Counted from the first letter of the stretch, positions 51,384 through 58,466 are shown. The stretch is DNA of 64,000 bases from an uncultured Treponema sp. (GCA_946411505.1 CAMKEG010000004.1:186001-250000), one strand, 5' to 3'. Notes: generated by a model from the letters alone, not told the origin. Numbers and translations are program-made.

Positions 51384-52346
51384 CTAGTCCTGGCAGTGAA
51401 TCCAGGTGAGCTCGTGCTTGTTGTAGTTTAGGTGGACGACGCGGCTTGAGGGGATTTGCTCAAAGCGGAGGGCGGCGGCCCAGTCGATGCCGCCCTGCAT
51501 TTTTATCGTGCAAATCATGTTTTTGCAAAGGCCGCTTGAAAGCCACTTTTGGACCCATTCGTAAAGGCGGTCGGGGTAGCAGATTACGTCGCTAAAGACC
51601 CAGTCGCAGGGGCCGATTTCTTCCGGGGGCATCGTGAAGGCGTCGTGGGCTTGGAAGGCGACGAGCGGCTTTTTCATAAGCCTGTCGTCCAAGGGTGAAC
51701 GATCCACGGCCAGGACGTTGGCTCCCAAGCCCGCCAAAACCCAAGTCCATCCGCCTGGACAGGCGCCGGCCTCAAAGCATTTTTGGCCGGCCTTGGGAAG
51801 TTCCGCCCCAAAAAAGACGTTGGCCAAAGTAAGGCTTTCTTGAACCTTTAGGTAGGCGCGGCTGGGCGGGTTTACGTGGTCCTCCACAAAGGAAAGCTTT
51901 CCGGCCGGCAGGGGGCTTGAAGTTTGGGCGCTGGCCAAAATGGCGTTTTGTTCCGTCAAGGCGTAAAGGCCCATCGGCGTTTGGGGAATTTGGACCGGAA
52001 AAGTTCTGTCCTTTAAGTTTATGTATGGAAGCTTTTCTTGAATTAAGGCGGCGCGGCGGAAAAATTGATAGGAATAGGGCGCCCAGTTGCGCTGGATTTT
52101 TTTAAGCTCGGAGGCGGCTTGGCCGATGGAGTCAAAATGCAGGAAAAAGGGTTTTTGCATGACGCATTGGGCAAACCAAGGCTCCGGCGCGTCCTTGGGA
52201 AAATCCTTGAAGTAAAGGAGACGGCCAAAGCGCTCGCAGTCCAAGCTGACGCCAAGGCGCTCGGAAAGTTCCGCCTCCAAAAAGGGCTCGCAGCCTTCAA
52301 AGGGCAAAAAAGCTTTTCCGCTTGTTTCTTCTATATAAACTGGCAT
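51384..52346 (-). CDS. RlmM-like FtsJ-fold rRNA 2'-O-ribose methyltransferase
   Basis: Predicted SAM-dependent methyltransferase of 320 aa. The C-terminal half has the FtsJ/RrmJ fold: PSRAYLKVQESL with the first catalytic Lys, SAM motif FEAGACPGGWTWVLAGLGA, AVDRSPL, CDWVFSDVICYP (catalytic Asp), ICTIKMQGG (second Lys) and NKHELTW (Glu), giving the K-D-K-E set. Spacing and the CPGGWTW motif resemble RlmM (23S rRNA C2498), and the N-terminal 130 residues could be its THUMP-like RNA-binding part. The first 16 bp overlap the end of the upstream PilZ gene, so both form one operon. RlmM assignment is by likeness; another FtsJ-type target is possible. Confidence 0.8.
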   Translation of the reverse strand: MPVYIEETSGKAFLPFEGCEPFLEAELSERLGVSLDCERFGRLLYFKDFPKDAPEPWFAQCVMQKPFFLHFDSIGQAASELKKIQRNWAPYSYQFFRRAALIQEKLPYINLKDRTFPVQIPQTPMGLYALTEQNAILASAQTSSPLPAGKLSFVEDHVNPPSRAYLKVQESLTLANVFFGAELPKAGQKCFEAGACPGGWTWVLAGLGANVLAVDRSPLDDRLMKKPLVAFQAHDAFTMPPEEIGPCDWVFSDVICYPDRLYEWVQKWLSSGLCKNMICTIKMQGGIDWAAALRFEQIPSSRVVHLNYNKHELTWIHCQD

Positions 52347-52714
52347 TTAGAGTCCACGATTTGGCTTTGGCCGCCCTGGCCTTCTTGGCTTTTGCTTTTT
52401 AGGGATTCAACAAAGTCCTTGAGGCTTTTAGAGTCGGGGGAGCGGAGGATTGACATTCCTACGATTGTTTGGCCTGAATCTTCGTTGGCCCAGGCGGGAT
52501 GGCAAATCAACGTGAGGTCGCCGATTGTGTTGTCCGCCAGTTGAACCACAAGAGTATAGTCGTCTTCAAGATGTATTGTGACTGGCACCGAATAAAAAAT
52601 TTTGCAGCCGTTGGCGCTGATGTCGATGAGGCTTCCCGGCAAGGCGGAAATCTCCTGGCATTGGACGCGGCCCAAAACTTCAAATCTCGGATCCCTTCGC
52701 GATTTTGCGCGCAT
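52331..52714 (-). CDS. PilZ-domain c-di-GMP receptor
   Basis: Stand-alone PilZ protein of 127 aa. Both ligand motifs are intact: RxxxR (Arg6 and Arg10 in SRRDPR) and DxSxxG (Asp31, Ser33, Gly36 in DISANG). Cyclic di-GMP binding is therefore expected. The start at 52714 is chosen because the motif follows at the usual distance and a promoter (TTGAAT-17-TAGAAT) ends 7 nt before the ATG; the frame is open a little further up. It is co-transcribed with the RlmM-like methyltransferase, overlapping it by 16 bp. A GGDEF enzyme is encoded at 2773. The downstream target is unknown. Confidence 0.9.
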   Translation of the reverse strand: MRAKSRRDPRFEVLGRVQCQEISALPGSLIDISANGCKIFYSVPVTIHLEDDYTLVVQLADNTIGDLTLICHPAWANEDSGQTIVGMSILRSPDSKSLKDFVESLKSKSQEGQGGQSQIVDSKCQFI

Positions 52715-52721
52715 AAGGGAT

Positions 52722-52750
52722 ATTCTAGCGCAAGCGGGGGATAAATTCAA
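52722..52750 (-). promoter_or_regulatory. Leaderless-type promoter of the PilZ gene
   Basis: On the minus strand: TTGAAT (52745-52750), 17 nt, TAGAAT (52722-52727) preceded by GCGC, 7 nt, ATG. Confidence 0.65.
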
Positions 52751-52825
52751 GACCGCGGGAGTTGTCCGGACTTCCGCATTATGTTATGACAACCAAAAAA
52801 CGCTCTCGCGGAAATTCAAACGGCT

Positions 52826-52879
52826 GCGAACGAGGTGCTTTTAGGGCAAAGAGATTAGCATAACGCGTCCTATGTTCGC
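52826..52879 (+). repeat. Dispersed structured repeat, family III, copy 2
   Basis: Core at 52838-52874, 32 of 37 positions shared with the inverted copy at 31749-31785. Arms GCGAAC (52826-52831) and GTTCGC (52874-52879) replace the GCGCGC arms of copy 1. Confidence 0.6.
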
Positions 52880-52952
52880 CCCGTTTGCCTTTCCGCTACG
52901 CGTTTTAAAATCGTTTGTAATGCGGAAGTCCAGGCAAACCGTTACGGAAGGT

Positions 52953-53105
52953 GGTAAAACGCGTGAAGGCGGCGGGCGGTTGGCGGAAACACCCTGGTTG
53001 CGCCGCCGCATAAGCGGCGGAGTAAAATAGTTTCAAGCGCAAGCAGAGTGTAGCGACGATATCGAGCGGTTCCGCCGACCGCACGTCAACTGGGAGCGTT
53101 TTGGC
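52953..53105 (+). repeat. Dispersed structured repeat, family II, copy C
   Basis: Terminal arms AAAACGC (52956-52962) / GCGTTTT (53096-53102) where copy A has AAAATGC / GCATTTT. The G-rich block after the left arm matches copy A at about 19 of 26 positions, and the right end keeps ACTGGGAGC. The interior has its own hairpin CCGCCGC-ATAA-GCGGCGG (53003-53020). Confidence 0.6.
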
Positions 53106-53207
53106 TTGCTTATAATATGTTTTGTCCGGGCATTTTGTGAATATGGCAAGGAACGAGATTGCCGTGAAATTTAGCGCGATTTTTTGGCGCGGCGGCGGAG
53201 TTTTTGC

Positions 53208-53236
53208 TTGACTAAAAATGCGTTCCCCCTTATGCT
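53208..53236 (+). promoter_or_regulatory. Promoter of the 1118-aa glycosidase-like gene
   Basis: TTGACT (53208-53213), 17 nt, TATGCT (53231-53236). Transcription is expected near 53243, which places the three hairpins annotated next inside the leader. Confidence 0.65.
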
Positions 53237-53246
53237 GAAATGGTCA

Positions 53247-53321
53247 AGGCAATCGGTTGCCTACTTTGCAAAAACAATGTTTTTGCAAAGTTACGAGTTT
53301 TGAGCCGTTCCGTCTCAAAAC
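53247..53321 (+). promoter_or_regulatory. Three-hairpin 5' leader
   Basis: Consecutive perfect stems: AGGCAA-TCGG-TTGCCT (53247-53262); a 13-bp stem (53263-53275 / 53279-53291) with an AAT loop; and GTTTTGAG (53297-53304) / CTCAAAAC (53314-53321). No U-run follows, so none is a plain terminator. The AGGAAAGG ribosome site is about 20 nt downstream. Candidate cis-regulatory RNA of unknown class. Confidence 0.6.
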
Positions 53322-53353
53322 ATCGCATACTAAGATAATAAGGAAAGGTTTTT

Positions 53354-56300
53354 ATGCGTTTTGTGGAAGAAATCGCGGGAATGCAGGCGGAAAAGTCCGC
53401 AGGCTCAATTGAAAAATTTGACGGCCAGACTTGGTACAAAATCGCCAACGTCGACTCAATTCCGCCGTTCTTTATGACAATCACAAGTTCCAGCGACGCT
53501 TGGAATTTCATTTGGTCCAACGGAGCCTTGAGCGCCGGCCGCAAGGACGCGAGCAGGGCGATTTTTCCCTACTATACAGCGGACAAGATTTTAGACTTGA
53601 AGAACACGACGGGCAGCTTCAGCGCGGTCAAGGTAAAATGCGACAAGGGAACCATGGTTTGGGAGCCTTTCGCCGACCAAGCGGAATTTAGGGTTGAGCG
53701 GAACCTTTACAAGAACGCGAGCGGCTCCCACGTGATTTTTGAGGAGATAAACAAGGAGCTGGAGCTTGCTTGGCGGACCGAATGGACTTCAAGCGACAAG
53801 TACGGCTTGGTGAGAATTTGTTCAATCAAGAACGCTGGCTCAAAAGAATGCAAGGCGGTCGTCCTTGACGGCGCCCAAAACATAATGCCGGCCTGCGCCA
53901 ATTCCGACGTTCAGACCACAACCTCAAACTTGATTGACGCCTACAAAAAGACCGACCTTGACCCGTCGGGCTTGGCGCTCTTTTCAATGTCGTCAGTTTT
54001 GACCGACCGCGCCGAGCCGAGCGAAGCGCTTTACTCAAACGTCTCTTATTTTACAAAAGAGGCGCAGGTTTACCTTTCGCCAAAAACGCCCGACTTGTTC
54101 AGGCGCGGAGCGGAATTGCTGGTTGACGATGTCCTTAAGGGCGAGCGGGCCTCTTGCTTTATCAGGCAGGAATTTGCGCTTGCCGCCGGCGGAGCGGAAA
54201 AATGGCTTCAAGTTTTTGACACAAGGCTTGAGGTAAGCCGCGCGGAGGAATTGATTTTCGCGCTGAAGGACCGCGCCGCTTTGGAAAAGAAAGTCTTGGA
54301 CGACGTTAGCGCCACCCGCGCCTTGCTTGAAGAATACGTGGCAGCCGCCGACGGCTTGCAAAACACCGCCGACACAATCGCCTGCATGCACCATGAGGCA
54401 AACGTCATGTTCAACATTATGCGCGGCGGCGTCTTTGTCCAAAACAACGCGGTCCAGTCGGCGGACTTCCTTAATTTTGTGGAAACAAGAAACCGTTCAA
54501 AGTCGTCGGACGTCAGGGCGCTTAACTTGCCCAATACGGTTGACTACGCCGAGCTGGGCGTCATAGTCCGCCAAACGCGCGACCCTCAGTTGGAGCGCCT
54601 GTATTTGGAATACCTTCCGCTTTCGTTCTCGCGCAGGCACGGAGACCCAAGCCGTCCGTGGAACAAATTTTCAATCAACTTAAAGGACAGCCTTGGCCAG
54701 CCGATTTTGAACTACGAGGGAAACTGGCGCGACATTTTCCAAAACTGGGAGGCGCTCGCGATGAGCTACCCGGTTTTCATCACGGGAATGATTTCAAAAT
54801 TCCTTAACGCGACGACTGCGGACGGCTTTAACCCCTACCGCATCACAAGGAATGGCCTTGACTGGGAAATCCCGGAGCCCAACAATCCTTGGGCCAACAT
54901 CGGCTACTGGAACGACCACCAAATCATTTATCTTGCAAAGCTTTTGGAGTTGCAGGACAAGTACGACGCCAAGGTTTTGCCCGAATTGTTGAACAAAAAG
55001 ATTTTCACAGCGGCCAACGTTCCGTATCACATCAAAATGTATTCCGACATCGAAAAAAATCCGCGCGACACAATCACATTCATGCGCGACCTTAACGACA
55101 AGATTTTGGCCGACGCCAAGAAGTACGGAAGCGACGCCAAGCTTTGCGGAAAGGACGGAAACCCATTCCTTATGACGATGGCGGCAAAAATCCTGCAGCT
55201 GATTCTGACCAAGCTGGCCAACTTTGTTCCTTACGGCGGAATCTGGCTCAACACCCAGCGGCCTGAATGGAACGACGCCAACAACGCTCTTGCCGGTTAC
55301 GGACTTAGCGTGGTGACTTTGTGCTACTTGCGCAGAATGATGGTTTTTGCCCGCGGCCTTTTTGAGAAGAGCGACGACGAAAGCTGGACTGTGCCGATTG
55401 CGCTTAAGTCTTTCTTTGACCAAATTTCGGAACTGTACAAAAACGCCGACCTTGCGGCTTTGAAAAATCCCGCCGCAAAAAAAGACTTTGTCAAGAAATG
55501 CGGCTTGGCCTTCCAAAACGAGCGCTTCGCCTTTTACGAGAAAGGCTCGCGCCTGGAGGAAACCCTTGACATTTCAAAGGCCGAAATCTTGCGCGCCTTT
55601 GACGCCTTTATCGCGGCGGCGGAAAATTCAATCAAGGCCAACAAGAGAAGCGACGGCCTTTACCATTCATACAACACTCTTTCCGTCAGCGCGGACGGAA
55701 TGGAAATCGGATATTTGGAGGAAATGCTCGAAGGCCAGGTGGCCGTTCTTTCAAGCGGCTTGCTTTCCGCGCGCGAATGCGCCGACTTGTGCGCGGCTTT
55801 GGAAAAAAGCGCGATGTACGAAAAGCGCCAGCATTCCTACATGCTCTATCCGTCAAAGGAGCTTCCGCGCTTTGTAAAGAAGAATTTTGTGGCCAAGGCC
55901 GACGCCGAAAAGATTGAAGTCCTTAAGGCGGAATTGGAGCGCGGCTACACGGCGCCCGACGACGGCTCGCTTGTCTACAACGATTCCATGGACAAAAATT
56001 CCGTTCACTTTAACCCCGACTTTAGGAACGCCAACGTCATGCTGGAGGCGGCCGCCCGCGTTTATCCGGACTTGCCGCAGGAGCAAAAGGACCAGCTGGC
56101 CGCGCTTTACGAAAAAACTTTTGACCATAAAAAGTTCACGGGCCGAAGCGGAACCTTCTACGCCTTTGAAGGAATCGGCTCGATTTACTGGCATATGGTT
56201 TCAAAGCTTTTGCTCGCGGTTCAGGAAAATTTCTTTGCCGCCGTCAACGCAAAAGATCCGGCCGCCAAGGAATTGGGCGAGCGCTACTACAAGATTCGCG

Positions 56301-56710
56301 ACGGACTTTCGTTCAACAAGACGCCCGAGCTTTACGGGGCCTTTCCTGTCGATCCGTATTCGCACACGCCGAGCGGCCAGGGCGCCAAGCAGCCCGGCAT
56401 GACCGGCCAGGTTAAGGAAGAGGTCATCACGCGCTGGGGCGAGCTGGGAATGGAAATCAACAAGGGCAAGCTAAAAATCAATCCGGCGCTTTTGCTCAAA
56501 AAGGAATTTGGCGCGGACGGAAAGCTTTCGTTCACGCGCTTTGGAACGCCGTTTGAATACAAGCTGGGCGGCGCGCAGGTGAAAATATCGGTCGACTCAA
56601 ACGAATTTGGCGAGAGCTTGAGCGAAAGCTTGAGCCGCGACTTGTTTGAGCGCAAGGGAAAAGTCAAGCGCGTCGAGGTTGAAATTCCTGAGTCCGCGAT
56701 TTTCGATTAA
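53354..56710 (+). CDS. GH94-like large glycoside phosphorylase/hydrolase candidate (1118 aa)
   Basis: Cytoplasmic (no signal peptide) carbohydrate-active protein. The N-terminal part has SSDAWNFIWSNGALSAGRKD and IFPYYTADKI, the latter resembling the beta-sandwich region of GH94-type enzymes. The (alpha/alpha)6 part holds NYEGNWRDIFQNWEA and PEWNDANNALAGYG (637-650). The second resembles the ADWND acid segment of the cellobiose phosphorylase in this window, so Asp641 is the likely acid. The length is much greater than GH94 and near that of the GH149/GH161 glucan phosphorylases, which I recall as about 1100 aa; I cannot decide between these. AGGAAAGG lies 6 nt before the ATG. It is a single gene behind a structured leader, between repeat elements. 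Substrate unknown, probably a beta-glucan oligosaccharide. Confidence 0.7.
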   Translation: MRFVEEIAGMQAEKSAGSIEKFDGQTWYKIANVDSIPPFFMTITSSSDAWNFIWSNGALSAGRKDASRAIFPYYTADKILDLKNTTGSFSAVKVKCDKGTMVWEPFADQAEFRVERNLYKNASGSHVIFEEINKELELAWRTEWTSSDKYGLVRICSIKNAGSKECKAVVLDGAQNIMPACANSDVQTTTSNLIDAYKKTDLDPSGLALFSMSSVLTDRAEPSEALYSNVSYFTKEAQVYLSPKTPDLFRRGAELLVDDVLKGERASCFIRQEFALAAGGAEKWLQVFDTRLEVSRAEELIFALKDRAALEKKVLDDVSATRALLEEYVAAADGLQNTADTIACMHHEANVMFNIMRGGVFVQNNAVQSADFLNFVETRNRSKSSDVRALNLPNTVDYAELGVIVRQTRDPQLERLYLEYLPLSFSRRHGDPSRPWNKFSINLKDSLGQPILNYEGNWRDIFQNWEALAMSYPVFITGMISKFLNATTADGFNPYRITRNGLDWEIPEPNNPWANIGYWNDHQIIYLAKLLELQDKYDAKVLPELLNKKIFTAANVPYHIKMYSDIEKNPRDTITFMRDLNDKILADAKKYGSDAKLCGKDGNPFLMTMAAKILQLILTKLANFVPYGGIWLNTQRPEWNDANNALAGYGLSVVTLCYLRRMMVFARGLFEKSDDESWTVPIALKSFFDQISELYKNADLAALKNPAAKKDFVKKCGLAFQNERFAFYEKGSRLEETLDISKAEILRAFDAFIAAAENSIKANKRSDGLYHSYNTLSVSADGMEIGYLEEMLEGQVAVLSSGLLSARECADLCAALEKSAMYEKRQHSYMLYPSKELPRFVKKNFVAKADAEKIEVLKAELERGYTAPDDGSLVYNDSMDKNSVHFNPDFRNANVMLEAAARVYPDLPQEQKDQLAALYEKTFDHKKFTGRSGTFYAFEGIGSIYWHMVSKLLLAVQENFFAAVNAKDPAAKELGERYYKIRDGLSFNKTPELYGAFPVDPYSHTPSGQGAKQPGMTGQVKEEVITRWGELGMEINKGKLKINPALLLKKEFGADGKLSFTRFGTPFEYKLGGAQVKISVDSNEFGESLSESLSRDLFERKGKVKRVEVEIPESAIFD

Positions 56711-57000
56711 ATCCCGCCACCGTTATTGCAAGCGCAAAAGCTTTGATGGGCAACGAGGATAGTAAAAAAAATGTGCGAAGGAGCGGGGCGGCTGGCGGCG
56801 ACACTACGTCGGGACAAGCCCTCCGTTTTGCATTTGGAAATTATTTACTTGCGCGCTCACGCGCGCAGGCAATCGCCTTGTCGCAACAGTGATTGACAGC
56901 ACTCGTAAGAGTGCGAGTGGATAACTTCCTATACAAAGCGGAGCATAAGCGACGCACTGGAAGCATTTTTTTGTTGTTCTATTAAGTATAAAGTTTTTTT
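56711..57000. other. Gene-free region dominated by a family II repeat
   Basis: Between the phosphorylase-like gene and the SPOR gene (342 bp in all) there is no credible gene. It contains family II copy B (56762-56976). No clear terminator for the upstream gene was seen in 56711-56761. Confidence 0.6.
56762..56976 (+). repeat. Dispersed structured repeat, family II, copy B
   Basis: The left A-run and TG (56764-56773) lead into a 26-bp G-rich block (56775-56800) identical to copy A. The right end ACTGG.AGCATTTTTTT (ending 56972) also matches. The 150-bp interior is unrelated to copy A and has hairpins of its own (TGCGCGC-TCAC-GCGCGCA, 56850-56867). It sits 25 bp before the -35 region of the SPOR gene. 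Confidence 0.65.
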
Positions 57001-57052
57001 TTGAGATTCCGAAAATATGAGTATAAGACTAGAAAAAATTTGAGGTCAAATT

Positions 57053-57853
57053 ATGGAACAGAAAAAGACTTTATGGATTATCGCGGCCAGCGGAGTTTTC
57101 TTGTTGGTTGTAATCGGCGCGGCTCTTTTGTTGAACGCGCCTTCATCAAGCGCTCCCGCGACAGCTTCAATAACAACTGTTGACACGACTCCTGTAACGG
57201 CGAAAGTTGAGGAGCCTGTCATTACTCCTGTTGAGACGACAAGCTCGGACACCGTTCTGGATTCAAACACATTGGCCTTCCAAAGCTTGGAATCAGGCGA
57301 GCCGGCCGATAGCGCTCCTTTGGCAAACCAAAGCGCCGAAACGGCTGATGAAAGCGCCAAAATCGCCGCGGCTCCAGCCAATACCACAATCGAGTTGAAC
57401 ACAAAGACTTCCAGCAACGTTACGGCCACAAGCCGCGCCGGCCAGGAAGCTCTTTCCAACGCCGGAAGCAAGTCATCCGCCTCTACGATTTACACTGGAA
57501 ATCCGGGAACAAGCGCGGCTTCAAAGAGCGTCGCCTCCGCTCCCGCAAAGGCTCCAGCCAAAAAAGTCGCCGCGGCTCCGGCAAAGAAGGCGCCTGCCCT
57601 TTCATCTAAGTATTGGGTTCAGGCCGCTTCGTTCACCAGCAAGAAGAGCGCCGACAACGCGCGCGCCACTCTTGACGACAACAAGATTCCCGCCGAAGTT
57701 TTCACTTACAAGGACAACAAGGACAAGTTGTTTTACCGCGTGCGCGTGGGCCCTTACACGACAAAGAGCGAGGCCGAATATTGGAAGACCCGCGTTTGCA
57801 AGATTGACCTTTTTAAGGACACGCAGAGCTACGTTACTGAGATAAAGATGTAA
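57053..57853 (+). CDS. Membrane-anchored SPOR-domain protein
   Basis: A 266-aa single-pass protein: cytoplasmic MEQKK, membrane helix at about 7-27, a long Ala/Thr/Ser/Pro-rich periplasmic linker (28-185), then a SPOR domain (about 186-263; YWVQAASFTSKKSADNARAT, FYRVRVGPYTTKSEAEYWKT). SPOR domains bind glycan strands lacking stem peptides at the division septum (family knowledge), so a cell-division or cell-wall role is expected. The linker has Lys/Ala/Pro repeats (APAKAPAKKVAAAPAKKAPA). GAGG lies 7 nt before the ATG. A possible promoter (TTGAGA at 57001, TATAAG at 57022) has a short 15-nt spacer. The 3' region is a row of hairpins ending in a terminator at 58041. Confidence 0.88.
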   Translation: MEQKKTLWIIAASGVFLLVVIGAALLLNAPSSSAPATASITTVDTTPVTAKVEEPVITPVETTSSDTVLDSNTLAFQSLESGEPADSAPLANQSAETADESAKIAAAPANTTIELNTKTSSNVTATSRAGQEALSNAGSKSSASTIYTGNPGTSAASKSVASAPAKAPAKKVAAAPAKKAPALSSKYWVQAASFTSKKSADNARATLDDNKIPAEVFTYKDNKDKLFYRVRVGPYTTKSEAEYWKTRVCKIDLFKDTQSYVTEIKM

Positions 57854-57855
57854 TA

Positions 57856-57900
57856 GCGGCAAAAACAATATCTAGCAAGACTTGAATGCTAGATTGCCGC
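57856..57900 (+). repeat. Nested hairpin after the SPOR gene
   Basis: Outer GCGGCA (57856-57861) / TGCCGC (57895-57900) and inner ATCTAGCA (57870-57877) / TGCTAGAT (57887-57894), starting 3 nt after the stop codon. First of five consecutive hairpins. Confidence 0.6.
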
Positions 57901-57904
57901 ATAA

Positions 57905-57956
57905 GCCGCAACGTTCGCGCTCGCAACCAAGCTCGCGCGAACAGCGTTATTGCGGC
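57905..57956 (+). repeat. Dispersed structured repeat, family I, copy 3
   Basis: GCCGCAA (57905-57911) pairs with TTGCGGC (57950-57956); inside, GTTCGCGC (57913-57920) pairs with GCGCGAAC (57935-57942). The flanks GCCGCAAC and ACAGCG.TATT match copies 1 and 2. TTGCGGC can instead pair with GCCGCAA at 57974-57980. Confidence 0.62.
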
Positions 57957-58026
57957 GCGATAATTGTATTCGCGCCGCAAAACAAGCGAGTCAAGGCTTT
58001 AAGCGCAAGCGTGCCTTGACCGCTTG
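57952..58026 (+). repeat. Two further hairpins, 57952-57978 and 57983-58026
   Basis: A perfect 9-bp stem GCGGCGCGA / TCGCGCCGC (57952-57960 / 57970-57978), then CAAGCG..TCAAGGC (57983-57997) pairing with GCCTTGA.CGCTTG (58013-58026). With the neighbours they make a continuous structured stretch. Confidence 0.6.
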
Positions 58027-58028
58027 TA

Positions 58029-58430
58029 TTATTCTGTTGAGCCGCCTTCGGGCGGCAATTTTTTTAGCATTAGGCCCGCGATTTTTTTTGCCTGTTTTTT
58101 GGCGCTGGAGTAAACCGCTTTTTCGTCGTCAGAGCTGTTGGCCTCAAAAGAAAATTGACGGCCGAAAGGCTTTTCATAGCTTCCGTTGAACCTGAGCGTT
58201 TGCAATTCTTCGCGCGTGATTCCGATTTCCTTTAACAGTTCGTCCATGTCGTTGAAATCCGAGCTTGTGTTGTAAATCCAAGTTAGGGTGTTGCACATTC
58301 GGACAGTTTTTTGCGCGGGGGCGCTGAGGTTTTTGTTTTTCAAGTCATAAAGCTTGTTTGTTGTGGCGCAGCCGGCCGACAAAAGCGCCGCGACAAAAGC
58401 GAGCGCAAAAAGCGTAAAAAAGTTTTTCAT
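58029..58430 (-). CDS. Small lipoprotein of unknown function
   Basis: A 133-aa lipoprotein with a canonical signal (MKNFFTLFALAFVAALLSAG then Cys21). The mature part is mostly helical and charged, with KNKNLSAPAQKTVRMCNTLT, DELLKEIGITREELQTLRFN and a second helix SAKKQAKKIAGLMLKKL. I do not recognise a family. The start at 58430 is fixed by the signal peptide and by a promoter whose -10 ends 7 nt upstream; the open frame before it is Arg-rich and not signal-like. The last codons (LPPEGGSTE) lie inside the intrinsic terminator of the convergent SPOR transcript. Confidence 0.75.
   Translation of the reverse strand: MKNFFTLFALAFVAALLSAGCATTNKLYDLKNKNLSAPAQKTVRMCNTLTWIYNTSSDFNDMDELLKEIGITREELQTLRFNGSYEKPFGRQFSFEANSSDDEKAVYSSAKKQAKKIAGLMLKKLPPEGGSTE
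58041..58065 (+). terminator. Plus-strand terminator inside the 3' end of the lipoprotein gene
   Basis: GCCGCC-TTCG-GGCGGC (58041-58056), AA, then seven T on the plus strand. It should end the SPOR transcript. Read on the other strand the same bases encode the last residues of the convergent lipoprotein. Confidence 0.8.
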
Positions 58431-58437
58431 AAATTCA

Positions 58438-58466
58438 ATGATACGAAAAAATCGGTTCTTGTTCAA
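58438..58466 (-). promoter_or_regulatory. Leaderless-type promoter of the small lipoprotein gene
   Basis: On the minus strand: TTGAAC (58461-58466), 17 nt, TATCAT (58438-58443), 7 nt, ATG at 58430. Confidence 0.65.

Larger units (their letters stand above)
52751..53207. other. Gene-free palindromic mosaic region
   Basis: No credible gene in about 450 bp. It holds a 13-bp inverted repeat (52768-52780 / 52919-52931) around a family III repeat, a 10-bp pair ACGCGTTTTA (52898-52907) / TAAAACGCGT (52955-52964), and a family II repeat (52953-53105). The rest is unassigned, with a TATAAT at about 53109 of unknown use. Confidence 0.6.

Noticed and set aside
52602..52844. 80-aa plus-strand frame near the PilZ gene
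   Set aside because: It runs antisense to the PilZ start and on into repeat DNA, with no ribosome site or similarity.
52751..53353. CRISPR array or tRNA in the long intergenic regions
   Set aside because: There are no regularly spaced direct repeats and no tRNA arms; the repeats found are inverted and dispersed.
34451..57956. Family I and III repeats as integron attC sites
   Set aside because: Treponema denticola has an integron, and a GTTAAGC resembling the attC core occurs in family III copy 1, but the required paired RYYYAAC/GTTRRRY boxes are not found together in any copy and the neighbouring genes are not cassette-like.
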